The notes under the pieces: generated by a model
What the model saw: the letters and a program-made list of their open reading frames with translations, nothing else
Databases searched by the model: none
Told to the model about the DNA's origin: nothing
Assembly: GCF_027596085.1 (NCBI RefSeq)
Contig: NC_072459.1
Span: forward strand, 21,573,055-21,637,054
DNA: 64,000 bases
Source of the DNA: Anoplopoma fimbria
Lineage: Eukaryota; Chordata; Actinopteri; Perciformes; Anoplopomatidae
Direction of reading: 5' to 3'
Position numbers and translations under genes: made by a program
Shown here: in pieces, positions 21,931 through 36,013 of the stretch
How the letters are laid out: each line of letters opens with the position of its first letter
Numbering within the stretch: position 1 is the stretch's first letter

Positions 21931-24869
21931 CAAGCTTTGACCCCCTCTGTCGGAGCAAGCTGGATTGTTTGAGATTTTGTTGCCTCTTTACGTTTGTTGG
22001 CTGGGATTTCTTTTTTGTCTCTATATCTAATATCAAATTTTTATATAACTCACCCATCTACAATATATTGAGGCGTCTATGACTATGACCAATGCCATTT
22101 GGGCCTGTTAAAATAATGATTCCTTCCTTCTAGAAATGACCTAACATATTGTGGTGGAAATGAATTTGTAAATGACAGTTAATAGACATTTGAAACAATT
22201 TCAGTTACTCAGTCTAAAGTGGCGCCCTTCATACAAGCTACTGCTTTCAAACATTATACAGTGAATAACAATGCTTCTCTTCTGATAAAATGGATATGAA
22301 GGACATGCACCTGATTTACATTTTAAAAATTAGCAAAGTAGGGAATGCCCGTGTCTCATTTATGAACACAGTCCAGTAAACCATGGACTTCAAAAAGAAT
22401 TCCTCTCACCATTGAAAAACAGATGCAAAAATCCTTCACCTTCTAAGTCTGCTGTCTCTACCTCTACTGGTTATGTTCTTTTCACACAGACTTTTCTATA
22501 TAAAGATAAATGGAAGCTGCTTGTAACAAGTGAAATGTTTACTGAGGCTTCTGATGCACACAGTTAAAAGTGCACAAAGAGCAGAAGAACATAACCGTGT
22601 GTACTGCAACAAGCAGATAGGTAAGAAAGAAGCATTCTGCGCCAGGAAAAACACAGATTTCAAAGTCCGTATAACTTAAAGGAGGGGCGGCATCGCATCT
22701 CCTCCAACCTTATCTTCTCCCAGGGGGTTCAAAATGCCCTTTTACAGCTGTCACTTCCTTGCTAACGCACGACTCACTGTTTTGGTCTGGCGAGAAGCGA
22801 CGAGAGTGGGTGTAAAGTGTACGAGCATCGGTGGTACACAAGAGCTGAGGCACTGTCTGCTTCTGGTTTTAAAAAGTACAATTATAACAGAAGTATATTT
22901 ATCTCAAGAAGTGGGAAAAAAACGATAGTATGATGAGAAAAACAATCTTCAGAGAAGCAGGATCCTGTAAAAAATGTCAGTTAGGAGGCAGAAATAAATA
23001 TTTTATTCTGTTTCAACATATTGAAAAGCAAAAACTGACTTTTGTTCTGTAATTATTTGACAACACAAGCACAAATGTGTCGGCAAAGTCTGTCTGAGCC
23101 AGGCATGCCGTGCTCATGAGCCAAGCTAATGTTGACATAAAATTGTGGATAACATGTCTGTGACATCTGCAATACCCCCTCTCACCAAGCACAAGACAAT
23201 TTGCCCGGTTACATTTGAGCACAATGTGATTGCCAAGAGAATAGGTAACATTAGCATTAGCTCAAGTTTTCGGCACAACGATTACTTTTTATAAAAAAAG
23301 ATTCTGAAGTTTGATCACGCGATTTTCACCTTCGAGTATCCCCGGAATTGCCAATCGGATTTTTATATATATATATAAAAACGGTTAGCTCTGTTGTTAT
23401 GACTGTCCTCTCCCACTTTTTGTAAAATCAGTTTTGATTTAAAAATCCTCCGGTGTGCACCAGGCACGAATGGTAAGAAAGTATAAAAGGGGCTGAAAAC
23501 GAGATCGGGTGCATCTCAACATGGGGACGGCTGAGCTTCAAATAGCGCAAGCAACAGCAAAAGTGCTGACAGAGCTAACACTGTTTACGGTTCAGCTGTA
23601 AGCACCATATGAGCGCAGTGCAAAGCGGCTAGCGAGCTAGCACATGGTTTCACTGCTAGAACACGCAGACGTTGTGGCTAAATCAACTGAGAAGGGAGAA
23701 ACTCAGATAAAAACACACACAGAGGGAGAGTTACTTCATCTCTGCCCAGGTATACTTTACTATACTATATCTTCACATAGCAAACAGTTACTGTTGCATC
23801 TAAAAGGAGACAGTAACACAAGAAAATGGCACAAAGGGCAATGCGGTCATGTTTTATACCACAGTGATACAGAGAATATTGTGTTTGGCACAAAAACAAA
23901 TTTGACTGTTTTTGTCGGGTGAGTAAGTGAGTTTTAGCGTCATGTCCACGGGGGATGTCATTTGTCTGATGTAGGAGGAAACTGAGTGGCAGTAATTCAC
24001 TGCATTCTTGTGAGGCTACATATCTTCTGCTCATCATCCAGCGTGTTTGTGTGTCGCCATCAGTTTATCTCTACATTTACCTCCTTCTCATGCAGGTACT
24101 AGCGCTCCTCGTCTCGTTAAATGTGAACACAGGACCTCGTCTACTGTCAGATGGGTATATTTGTCTAGACTTGTCATCTTGTGGCGAATATTGCCAGCCA
24201 TCATGTTTGTCTCCTTCCTTTCAAAGGCCTGCGTGCGGCCCGATGTCAGTGTGACTTACTTCATCATTGGCTCAAATCAGCATCAAAAGCGCCGGCAGAC
24301 GGGCGGGCCCCGCCTTAGATGGAGGCTGTGTGCTCGGTCGCCTTCGTTGGTCTGAGCGGCTCCGTCAAGCACTTGTTAATTAGAAAGAAGGGACCCCCGT
24401 TCTTCCCAGCAGGGTGAACGGCGCCCTGTGCAGCCTTCAGTGTTGAACCCCTCCCTTCTCCTCAAAGAACAGATCAGTGAAATGGGGTGTTGCTCACTGT
24501 TGCACACACGATGGGCTGAGCACATTTCTCGCTCTCTCTTGTTTTCACTCGCTCCCCCGTGCACACTACGACTGTCTCCAAGCGCTCCTCAGTGCACATG
24601 CTTCGATGCTCTGATGCTCTCTCTCTGTTTTGCTAGAAAGAAATATGACGTGATATTTAGAATGTGTCTGCAAGCGTCAGTACAGAGCTGGGGAGCAGCT
24701 GTGGGATTGTCGAACCTGGTGATCAGTAGTATTAAGGACAAAATATGGATGGATGGAAAATGAATGCATACATTATTTCCCACACATAAACTAGTATTTA
24801 TTAACATAGTCACTGTATAAACAGTCACTCCAACAGCAGTTTGACAGTCCACACACTGCCTCCCTCGTT

Positions 24870-24990
24870 TTTTGGCAGTCGTCATCTTGGTTTTTGCCAC
24901 CTTTGTTTTTGGTTTTTCGCGATTTGAATCTTGGTTGGTTTTTGACAATAGCCATCTTGGTTTCTGACAGTTGCCATCTTGGTTTTTTCG
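24870..24990. repeat. Short degenerate tandem of CATCTTGGTTTTT words
   Basis: Four partial repeats of GTC/GCCATCTTGG followed by TTTTT or TTTCTGAC occur within 120 bp. A related but inverted arrangement (CAAGATGGCGACCGC) occurs at about 62,575-62,625. Function is unknown. Confidence 0.5.
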
Positions 24991-27927
24991 GCTGCTAAAG
25001 GACAGACCTCAGCATGTTTGTGTGTGTGGTGCAAGAGCCTGCACACTTAACGTTGCATGACAGTGTGCTAAAGTGGCGCCGTCATAACTGCACTCCCTCT
25101 CTCTGTGTCACCTCAGGGAGGCCATTATTCAAACAGTGCCACAGTCACATTTCTACTAACCGCGACAAATCGAGCTCGGTGCAATAAGTGAACCAATATA
25201 AAGATAATGAGCGTTTACTTGTGTGTGTGAACAGATTAATTCAACACTATGAAATGTGCTCATGAAGCTAATACATCTGAGGAATTGGCTCGAGGAATTA
25301 TTCTTTTCTGTTGCCACATGCCTGTTTTACTCAAACTGTAAACTCTCAAAATGTGCATCGACATCTTTTTCTGGCTCTTAGTCTCCTAAAATAAACCCTG
25401 GCTTGGCTTCGGTCAGAAGAAGCTGACCTCTGTAGGACTGGGAGAATCTGAAATGTCGGGTCGAGTATTTACAAGCCTCCTAATCCCTTTGCCCCCACTG
25501 CTCAGTCCTTTTGTTGGATTCAGCTGAGCTCTCTGGATGCACCACTACAGCTGGGAGAACTCTGCAGTCCAGGCTTGGCTGTCACATTATTACTCACACA
25601 ACAGCATGTTCATTTGCTTTCAATTGATATCAAAGCAAACAATCAATACACAATGTTGCGGAAAATGAATACTGACAGAGATCATCATTCATATATATAT
25701 TTATAGCATTGCTATAAAACAAAGCTGTGATGTAGCATTCCTTCTAGCTGCCATCCAATCAAGCTAAAACAACAATTCTGATCAATGTTTAGTAATAATA
25801 CATCAATAATAGTAATTGCCATGTGGATGATGACTAGAGATGATGGAGAGAGTATCAAAAGGATATACTATCGATACTAGTACTCTTATCAATACTGCTT
25901 ATGGTTTCGGTTACTTATCAATACTCTTATCGGTTCTTTTTAATTATTTCGTTAGAGAAAGAAAAGACAATTGATTAAAAAAAGAATCAACATTGGTTTA
26001 TTATTCTTGTATGAAAACAAAAAGTGTTTCTTTAGCAGCAATACAAGAAGTTCGGATATGTTTAAAATACACTTGCAGCTAAACAGTTAGTTAAGTGATT
26101 AGCTTTCATTTATTAGCCTATTCTTATGATGAAACTCTGTACGGCATTGCTAACGTTACCTGCAGTTGAGGAGGATGGAAAGCTGCTCTCCAAACAGATG
26201 AAAACTGTGCATTTCTGTAGATTTATGTTCTGCTCGTTGGCCAAAAGTTTTGATAAACTGATGGTATTTCCTCTCTTACTTGTGAGAGTTTTATTGCATT
26301 TGTGAAAACGAGAGTCAGCATCTACTGGAGTGGAATGTAGACACACTTTGGATCTTTTTGTTTCTCTTTGCCACTATGTGTGTCTCAGGCTGTACTGAGA
26401 GGGATTCACTGTGTGTATCAGAGTAACGCACAACTCCGCCACTCGTGCAAATAAGTTGCGACGCTGCAATTTTTGGTGGAGATCTCACTTCGGAACTTTA
26501 AAGAACCGAAAGCAGAACAGTTAACCCCAGACCTTATCATTACTCTGGATTTTTACCAATTCAGAACAGTTTCGATGGCTTCCCTAATGATGACATAAAA
26601 ACTTATATATATATCTTAATATATCTACACACTAAAAAGCTGCGGTAGAATCAAACTTTTAAGTAGCCTACATCTACACTGGCACGCACAGAGGGATGAG
26701 GAGAGGAGACCCTGAGCACGGATAGAGGGACGTCTGCATCGTCAACAAGAGCCCTTAAAGCAGCACTCAAGGACTCATCATGACACATTTTTTGAAAAAG
26801 ATTACGTGTGGTAAGCCTACGAGTGTGTGATGAAAGAATTTAGCGTTTCCCTTTACATAAATAAAAACATTGCCACTATAAATTGGTTCATAACAATTTA
26901 CCACAATTCAGTACATTTCTGTTGTGAACCCACCTATGTAGGCGCATTTTACCATCTTAATTACAAGCCTTTTAAATAGCAGAAAAATACTGTGCCATTA
27001 ACATAAGACCAGGTTTTTATTGGTCAATGGCGCAATCGCTTTCTGTTGCCTCTAGATTGCAATGCTCTATTAAGACCATAACGCCCATTGGTGCACAGAC
27101 CATTTGCTACTAACACAACGACGGCATTGGTCTGAAACTATGTCGGATTGAACATCTGCAAAGACGTTCTATCCAACGTCTTTACATTTGGCTGGGCCGA
27201 TCTCATGGAAATGACTGCATCAATGGAAATCTGCAAAATTCAAAATACCAATAATATTTTCAATCAGAGAGAGGGAAAGAGTAAGGTATAAGGGAGGCCT
27301 TGTGTCTGGTTTTGCCCAGGGCCCCCAAAATCACTAAATCCACCCCTGCAAAGAGCACATAAAGCTTGTGGCAAAAGTTAACTGTACACAACATAATCTT
27401 CTGTTTACATCGTCCACAGCTTTTGTTGTCATATGTCAAGGTGTCTTTGCTTGAACAGAACTAAAGCTCTCGGAGTCATCTCAGCTTTAATCATCTTCCA
27501 TTCGCTTGCTGCTGAACAAAGCCGATCTTAGGGCTAAGACGCTCAAAGCCTACAGTGCCTCTCTGCGGGATATTTTCCCCTCCTGTTGAAGGAAATCAAA
27601 GAGCCGCTGCAGCCTACATTTTACGATCGCACACAGGCAATCGCCCACATTCTTCAAAGGAACCATATGATTTCACCAAATGTGCACACGCTGATCTACC
27701 CACGAAGGCAGCCAGAGGGACGCGGCATGCTGACTTCGGCATGCTGGCACTTCGGCATGCAACGAGCTTGATAGAGACATGACACACATGAGGGGCAATA
27801 ACGCAGAATTCTCTCTCTCTCTCTCTCTGTCCTCGCAACCCCAGCTACAGATTGAGCTCTGTCTTACTCTATCTGGCAGCGCTGCTTAATTCTTGTTAAT
27901 TCAACATGGGAAACGGAGCCCTGGGGG

Positions 27928-27952
27928 CACACACACACACACACACACACAC
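27928..27952. repeat. (CA)12 microsatellite
   Basis: An uninterrupted CA run of 25 bases. A short (CT)n run of about 18 bases lies 100 bp upstream (about 27,810-27,828). Confidence 0.9.
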
Positions 27953-28969
27953 GCAGATATCTGATCTGAAGGAATGTGTCTGTACGTATTGTGCTGCAGG
28001 CTGCCTGTGAGCTAAATCCACATACAGCAGCAATGGCTCCCGGCAGAGAGATAAACAGGAGGCCCCTATTTAAGCTCAACAACACTCCTCTGTTTCCTAT
28101 TTACTTCATGTCCACGTTGGAGGCTGCCCTTCCTCTCCTCTGCCCTTCACGTGTCCCCTGAGAGAGGGGAGGCAGGGATCAGATGTTCCAAGAGCACAGA
28201 TATAATGGGTTCACATTGAATGAAAAATGGATAACCTTTCAGCAAAGGTCAATATATATGGCGCTAATTGCAGTTTTAAAGGGGATTAAAAGGAGCATAT
28301 AACAAGCATGTGATGGCACATTAACTTGCATATGCTCCACGTTTAAGTTTGACAGCATTGTATGATGATCAGGGGCTGTAGAGGGTTGTTACTTTCATAC
28401 AGATAATCTATAAAAGTAAATATTTAGTCCACTTATTTGAAGTCCAGTTACTCATTTAACGAAGTTACATCATCATCAAGTTGCACTGCACTTGAATCAG
28501 CCTTGAAGCACTCCACTTTTCGCTCTGTGATTCAGTGGAACATTTATGGATTTAATTGTTGGTTTTGCCCGAAGCAAACATATTATTGTACCAGGAAGAA
28601 AGTAGACATTTGTGTTATCACAAAAATGCCTTTAAAGGATGCTGCTAGCTAACAAGCTATCGCTTTGTGACCGAATCAGAGTGAACTGTGGACTGCTGAG
28701 GTCACCTGCTAATGAATGTGAAAGTCTTCTAAACTGATTATTATAGAGAAACCCTGATAAACATATATATGCTTTTAAAAGTAGATGTGAAAGTTTAAAG
28801 TTAATTAAACCTGTAAAAAATGTTTTAAGGGGACAGTGGAAACAAGTTGGAATCACAACATTGACAGATCTTTTTAAGTTTACACATTCATTTACACATC
28901 CAGCAGTTATGGATTATGATTTTTTGGGAGTCATGCTTCTGGACATTTAATGAATGAAGTTTGGCCCCT

Positions 28970-29590
28970 ACTCCGTGAGCGAAGTATTTGTCTCTTTAGC
29001 TGCTTAATGCTCCCCTACTTTCACCTCCTAATCGCTAACTTTAGCAGTATGCTGTTTGGTGCTGAGCAGGTGGTGAACAGTTGTTTTTTAAGAGCTTTTT
29101 TACTGAAAAAGGCTGCCTGCTTTTGCAGAAAACGATGCCATGACACTTGTGAGAGAGAACCACAACGGTAAAGTTGCAGGTCGGACAGCTAAACAATAGG
29201 ACTGGACATCACATGGATATTATATAGATATCTTCCTAAATTTTTGAAATCGTAACATTGCGTGTCATTTTACCAGACTGATTTCCCCACTTAAGTCTTT
29301 ATTTCCACATTACTGATGACTATTTATTAAAAATCTTATTGTGTTAATATTTTTAATTGTGGTATCAAAAATATTGTGATATTTGAGTTTCACTATATCG
29401 CCAAGCCCTACTAAACAATGGGCTGAAGCTCAATATAAAGCTCTGATGAGCTGAGGAGGCCTGCTAATTAAGCTGATAATCCTATGTAGGTTCATCACTA
29501 CGAGCAATCCCCTTCACATCGTCATTTGATTTGTTACTTTAAAAATATAGATTATGACTGCTTTAAGACTTCACTCCTGGTTGATATGGC
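28970..29590 (+). repeat. Dispersed repeat, copy A, interrupted by a hAT-type MITE
   Basis: This sequence is related to about 53,840-54,640 and about 62,800-63,360. Shared words include CTGTTTGGTGCTG, GGTCGGACAGC or GGCCGGACAGC, AAGCTC-ATATAAAGCTCT, TGTAGGTTCAT and a GTCATTTGAT...AAAAATATA...GCTTTAAG end. It is split at 29,197-29,410 by a younger element. Confidence 0.6.
29197..29410. mobile_element. hAT-type non-autonomous element (MITE) with 8-bp TSD
   Basis: The 214-bp element is flanked by exact direct repeats CTAAACAA (29,189-29,196 and 29,411-29,418). Ends are imperfect inverted repeats, TAGGACTGGA and CCAAGCCCTA. The ending GATATTTGAG...ACTATATCGCCAAGCCCTA resembles the very common fish hAT MITE family that starts TAGGGCTGGGCGATAT. 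It has no coding capacity. An 8-bp duplication and a TAGGG-type terminus are hallmarks of the hAT superfamily. Confidence 0.8.
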
Positions 29591-30726
29591 AACACCTTTG
29601 GTTACTAATAAAGGTCCCAGAGTTCGGCTCGAAACACATTTCACATCTTTTTTTAATTACTCTTCCTCTGCCAAACGCTTAGCTCCAGCTGACGTCTGTT
29701 GCATTTGTGAAATTAGTTTTTTGCCTTGTGAAGTCCTGTATGTTTATGCACTGTTTCAAACGCAATTATAGAATCCTGTAGAATAGAGGTGGACGCTGCC
29801 AGTTACGCTCAAAATTATAGAGGCAGATAAAGAGTGAAAACACACTAAAGGGATGTTCCTGAGCTGCATTACAAAACCAATAACTTTATGGATCTTGACA
29901 AAGAAAAAAAAAATCAGACTAAAGTGTAAGCAAGTTTCTGTAAATAATAATAAGAAATAATGTGACACTACAATTCCAGTGTCCATTCACATTTTACATT
30001 TCCCTTTGAGAGGTTTTTGATTTTTCCAGGAAAGTATTGTTATGCCTGCCACAGTACCAGTTGAGTAAATAATACTGATATTCACTCAAAGTATGTATTT
30101 TTTTCTTCTTTTGGATTGTTAGAAATATGATCCTTTATATCTAGCGTCAGTTGGCAATAAAATGGGAAAAAGGGAAAACTATTTTAGGCAATAGCAAAGA
30201 TATTTTTGGCCTCTGCTGATGCACTTTCTTTAAATAGCCCTCTGTGGCTGTGTTCCTAATATCACTTCATATTTCTACTTCATTTATATTCCCACTTCAT
30301 TTAATCTGCTCTGCTTCGTTTTTAAAGATGTAAGACAGTCTACCACTGAGCACGCTTTTACAGCCTTAACCTGGGATCCATTTAAGAAAATGATCTCACT
30401 CCTTGGTCCCCGAGCTCATTAAAACATACAAATAGCTGGCAACTGGCTTGACCCATTTTTGGGATCCAGACTTGGTATAAATACTGATCTAAAGAGACAC
30501 TAGGTGTTGCAGAGGGGTAATCCAGTTAAAGGTTTAATAAGGTTAATTAAATGTAAGGGGGAAGAACAAACTATCATAACTCAATCATAATTTGCAAATG
30601 GAAATTATCTCCATGGCCATTATATATTTAGTAGACTGAATGTGTATTATAATAATGTGTTTTTCTCTTCAAGTGGACAACAGTCTTTGGTGGAGAAATA
30701 TGTTAATATGTGCTTTAAACAAATGT

Positions 30727-31043
30727 TAAGGGCTGCATCTAACAATTATTTTCATTACTGATTATCTGCAGATCATTTTCTAGATCAACGGATTAACAGT
30801 TTTCTATGGACTAATATCACTACTTTCTGACATTTTATAGACCAGTTTGTCAAGGTCCAAGATCATGTCTTAAAATGTCTTTTTTCGTCAGTCCAAAACC
30901 CATAGACATCCAGTTTAATATGATTTTGAAAATGAGAAAAGCTGTAAATTTAGCATGAAAAAAAAACTTTATCGATTTTCAAACAATTGCCGATTATTTT
31001 TATTTATTAAATAATTTATTAGCCGACTTATTGTTTCAGCTCA
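30727..31043. mobile_element. hAT-type MITE ('AGGGCTGCAACTAA' family) with 8-bp TSD
   Basis: The 317-bp element is flanked by exact 8-bp direct repeats ACAAATGT (30,719-30,726 and 31,044-31,051). It starts TAAGGGCTGCATCTAACAAT and ends TTATTGTTTCAGCTCA, imperfect inverted termini. The interior has the ATTATTTTCAT...GATTATC and CAGTCCAAAACCCA words of a widespread fish MITE. It is non-coding. Confidence 0.82.
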
Positions 31044-32400
31044 ACAAATGTCTTGCTGTCTATAAGTAATCCCATTCTTTAGCAGGTCAATACGGAGTTC
31101 CTCAGGGGTCAATACTAGGTCCAATGTCTTACAGTTTGAACATGTAACCTCTAGGACACAAAATACAGACACATATTATCAGAGCTACACTGACTCCACA
31201 CAGTTATACCCATTAATAAATAACTGGTTGAATAAATAACAGGCATAAAATATTGGATGGCCTACAACTCCTTGTAGCTCAGCCAGGACAAAACCGAAGT
31301 TCTCGTCATTAGTGCTCAAAGAAGATATATGTTCCACACAGATCAGAAATTCTGGACCATGACCTTGTTTTCCAGAGCCCCGTCACTAGGATAACAATAC
31401 TGGCCACAGTGCAGTTCTACATCATTTTTATCACTGAGCTGGAGTGGGCTCTGATTGCACATTCAACATCTGAATGGGTGGACAATGTTTCTAATAAATG
31501 TTGATTTATGAGGCCCTCTTTCACCATATCTGCACCGCAGGCTTCCCCCTCATATCTGGGTCACCTGATGAGAGAGTAATGGGTCTGTGGGACAGAAAGC
31601 CTCGTAAATTATGCAGAGTAAGAGAGCGGTAAAAGACAAAGAAAGACGTGAAGTATGATTGTGACAAGCAGCTAGGGAAAAGAGAGAGCTAGAGAGAGTG
31701 CCTGAGACTGTGAACCGTATTCTTTGTTGGTCTGTAACAAGTCTAAAAATTATGGCTTTGGAAAATAAAGCAAACTACAAAAATTAGGGCAGAGGTTTTG
31801 TGTCCCAGCGGTGCTATCCATCATGTTGCAAAGCTGATTCACGGGTCGGACACTGACAGCTCATTGTGTGCTGCAGGCCCCTGCAATGCTCTGGCCTTTT
31901 TTTTTGTCACGTCAGCCTGCGTCTACTTGAACCATTTTAAGCTACATGATGGACATCCACAGCCTGGGAGGTTTGGCTGGGACAGAACAGAAATCGGTGG
32001 GGAGGTAGAGCATTGTTAGGTTACTCAGTGCAAAACCGAGGGATACGTCAGTGTAATTGTCTGAGAAACTGCCAGCTTCCTAAACCCAGGAAATAACCCA
32101 TCAGGGAAAAGCAGGGTGTAAAGGAGAGGTGATAATTGAGTTGATGACTGAGCATCACCATCGTAGACAGAAACCCACTTGAAACCCCCAGTTCAGATTA
32201 AATTACATCTGTTTTTTAAAGCCGCTTTGGCAACACATATTTATAGTAAATTGGGAGTTAAATTGGACTACACTGAACTGAACACACAGAACACTTTTCC
32301 CAAACGCATTAAACTCAATTTAATGTTGCCGTCCTGTCTCTGACAAAATATTTAAACAAGGAACACATTAGCCAGCATGGCTCTATTAATGACACTGTCT

Positions 32401-32560
32401 GTCTGTTGATCCACCACTTTGGTCCTGACTGAAATATCTCAACAACTAGTGAATGGAAATTTGTACAGACATGTACAGTAGGATCTACTGACTTTTGTGA
32501 TCCCCTGATCTTTCCTCTAGCGCCACCATGTGGTCTACATTTGTTGTTATTGGTGAAATT
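32401..32560 (+). repeat. Dispersed repeat, second copy of the 17,550 family
   Basis: It begins TTGATCCACCACTTTGGTCC and contains GACTGAAATATCTCAACAAC and TTTCCTCTAGCGCCACCATG. It matches the first part of the repeat at 17,550 and extends further in the family's usual form. Confidence 0.7.
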
Positions 32561-32788
32561 ATATTAAAACCACTGAACGGTGTGTCATGAACAAAAATGC
32601 TAAACGTTGAATCTGCCAAACATCAGCATTTGAGCTATCAGTTTGAGCAAGCCGCCGTGGCTGTAGTAGACTTTTGGTCTTGTTAAAACAGCTAGAGCCG
32701 TGCCCGTTAGTGAAGTGGCCCTTTTGATGACGTAGCTGTTTGGAGCGGGCTGAGTGCTTGGCTCCAGGTTTTGCTGCTTGCAGATTTG

Positions 32789-32955
<167 letters not shown>

Positions 32956-34999
32956 CCTGTCTGGAGTGCTTGGCCGCTCGGTGCAGGCCCATTGTTTGGC
33001 TCCCAGAAGTGCTGCTTTTGGCGTTGTCGAGAACCGCTCATAGCTCGTTGACTCCAGGGAAGGGAATATCCAGCATCCCGTAGCAAAAGTGAACTTCAGT
33101 CAATGAGTGTAGACGACACGCTCGACTCAGTCAACAGAGCCTTGAAGCCCCCCTGAAGCGCCCTCACACACACACACCGCCGTTGGCTTGTTTGTTCATA
33201 TTGAAAGCGTTGCGTGTTGTCCTTGGATGTCTATAACAATACACCGAACAGGTCAGAGGTAGATCGGACAGACAGGCCTCGAGATATGCGAACAAAATAT
33301 ATATGCAGAAAGATATTCCATGCTGAATAGTTAGATTTGGAGCTCTACTACAAAAGAAAACAAATATATGGTTGCATGATGGAATTTTTTCTGACGTTCT
33401 CAAGGAAGACATTCCAGCATTGGCAAAGGATGATTCAGCCATGATCCGCCCCAAAGGGAATATCATTTCTAATCCCCCATGAAAAGCAGGTATATAATTA
33501 GCTTTAATAAGACACTTTATGCCAGGTTTTAACTCATCACTCATCACTAGCACATTTATGGCAGATCTGAGTACTGTAATAACTGTCAAATATCACAGTC
33601 AAATATCAATTACACAAAGTGGGATGTAAGATTTATGGATATGTAAGGATATGGAAATCTGTAATGTGAAGAAAGCTGTTAAGAATAACACGCTAACAAT
33701 AGCTAACCACGCTTCTACTGTCACCTCCTCCTCACCCTGTTGCTCACTGTACTTGACATTTTAGCCTCACAACCCCATCATGCACTTCAGTGTGCTTGGC
33801 CATCTACAACTAATCGTCCTTATAGATTAAAGAGCTGTGGGCACTTCAAAGCCTGATAGTTCAGATCCTTTATTTTCAGTAAGATGCCCGTTCAGAAGGT
33901 TTCCATGGTGACCTACAACCCTCCACCCCTACTCCGTGTCGCCAACGATTTGAAATGTCTGCGTAAAGAACCGACACGAAAGGAGCGTTTTTTTCTTTTT
34001 CTTTTAAAGATTATGCCCAGATGGAGTGTGAAGAACCATTCCCCTTCATCTCTCTCCATCTCCCACCCATCCTCTCTTCGTCCTCCGCCCCCACCGCTGC
34101 GTGTCCCACCTAATGAGGCGCTCCATTTCAGCATGTGGGTGTCTTTATAGCGAGTCACAGCCGCCTCGGGCGCCAAATCCTGATGCTTGTAACACTGTCA
34201 AAACCCCTTTGCGTGCTGCAGGTTTCACTGCGTCTCTCTCGCTCTCCGACGCTGGCAAACGGCTCTGACCTGCAGTCACATATAAATGCATACAGCCAAA
34301 TGCATCAGTACACACTATTCTCAACAACCTGTACAGAATAAGACACCCTCTGTCCTGTGACCCTAGCTGCTGATAAGGAAAAGCTCCCCCGAAAAACTTT
34401 TTAACGGAGAAAAAAAAGACTCATGTCAGTCTACAACTCTCTTAGAGGATAACTTATTGCTTCCCTTACATTGGATCACCATGTAGAAACTCATCTTTGT
34501 GCATTTCATGAGTTTATAGTTATAGTTTTATCCTGAACTGGTGCGGTGTTTGGACTAACAATAATGTGACATGTGTATTTACAGAGCTAGCTTATCTCAG
34601 CTGATTGGCCCAATAGTGAAAGGTTGAATCTTTGAGCCTAGGCAAAATTATTTAAACTCAGTATCATATCTTTTTTATTTAATTTGTACAAAGACCAAAG
34701 TGTGAAAAAAAATAATATAGGAGTTGTGTGCTAGTTAGCAAATACAGGCTTCTAGCTGTCGCCTTGTATCCATCACAGGCGTTATGTACTTTTACTAAAG
34801 TAGGAGTTTAAATGTAAGACTTTAAGCTGTAACAGAGCAGTTTTTCCTTGTTGTATTACTTAAGTTCCTGTGAAGAAATCTTATGAATCAGTCTCAACTT
34901 AATACTGATGCCTCTATAAGACATACATAAGTTAACAAGACCATCTGCAAGAAGATGTGCTACTTATGTATAGTTATTCTTATTTCTTGCCATCGGCGC

Positions 35000-35400
35000 C
35001 ACCGTGTGGGATTCCGACCAGATGAAATCCTGCAGGTTCAACAGAAACTCCTTCATCCCAGCAGGGCCTCAGACCCAGACCTACACTCGAAAGCTCCGGC
35101 GGCACGATGAGAAATCAGTGCTTGGAGGCAGCGTCTCCTCCTACAAAGGAGCACAGCTTCTTCCATCTGATCCACCAGTCCCCACTGGGAGCAAACATTG
35201 ACACCATGCTGCTGGAGGCCCAGGCTGTATTGCTGGGCCCACTGGTAGGAAGGGAGGCCCGCGAGAACCAGAACCAGGACTGCGCAGAGCAGACTTCCAG
35301 ACCTTGCTGCAGTAAAATGAGAGGTTTTCTAAAGGGACTTTGGTGCTCGGAAAAAACAACCACTTTTGTCCACAGGGGCCACCAAAATCAACACAAAATG
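35000..35400 (+). other. Unidentified, coding-like segment
   Basis: This segment has a balanced, codon-like composition with two overlapping plus-strand frames, 35,004-35,201 (65 codons) and 35,107-35,409 (100 codons). The first reads like ordinary polar protein (TQTYTRKLRRHDEKS). There are no clear splice sites and no family match from memory. It may be a fragment of a retroposed transcript, an isolated exon, or chance. Confidence 0.2.
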
Positions 35401-35983
35401 AGTCTATAATCTCAACTCTATATAAAATTCTCAAATTTTTCAAACAAAAAATTAAGATAGAAAATGATTAGGTATCAGGTAATTTTGGATGAAATACAGA
35501 GTCACTATGTCATAGATAGGCTATGAAACTAAACGTAAGAAACTAGGTGGGGATGCATAAAATACACACATATCTTAGAGTGCCACGTCTTTTTCCATCA
35601 ATGCCTCATTGCTGTCAGTATGGGCAACAAATTTAAGAATATTATTACCTGATGTAAAAAGCCACATGTGTAAGCATAATTTGGTCCCTGTGTCCCAACC
35701 ACACATGAATTTTTCCTAATCCCGATTTTCACTTATTTCCCACTTAATATCACCATTAAACTGACACTTCAGATGGATCAGCACACATCTAGAGAGTTAG
35801 AGGGAACCGTGCCACACGGGTGGCAGCAGGTACGAGGTACGATGACAGTGATGCTGATAGGTGGTGGTGGTGGTTTGCAGACAGCGTGTCCCTACAGCAA
35901 CCTGTCTGCTTAACAGTTGGATCAAATTAACTCTGACTGCTGCCATGGACTGAGGACTTTTCTTGTTAGTGGAGTGTCCACTG

Positions 35984-36013
35984 GTGATGATGATGATGAT
36001 GATGATGATGATG
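35984..36013. repeat. (GAT)n microsatellite
   Basis: Ten consecutive GAT triplets. Confidence 0.9.

Larger units (their letters stand above)
17236..30726. other. Gene-poor region upstream of the palm3-like gene
   Basis: No gene is supported across this span. ORFs are mostly under about 125 codons, scattered on both strands, and lack recognisable motifs. The span contains dispersed repeat copies (17,550-18,330; 21,400-21,930; 24,870-24,990; 28,970-29,590), a hAT-type MITE (29,197-29,410) and short microsatellites. One or more noncoding 5' exons of the palm3-like gene presumably lie here but could not be located. Confidence 0.5.
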
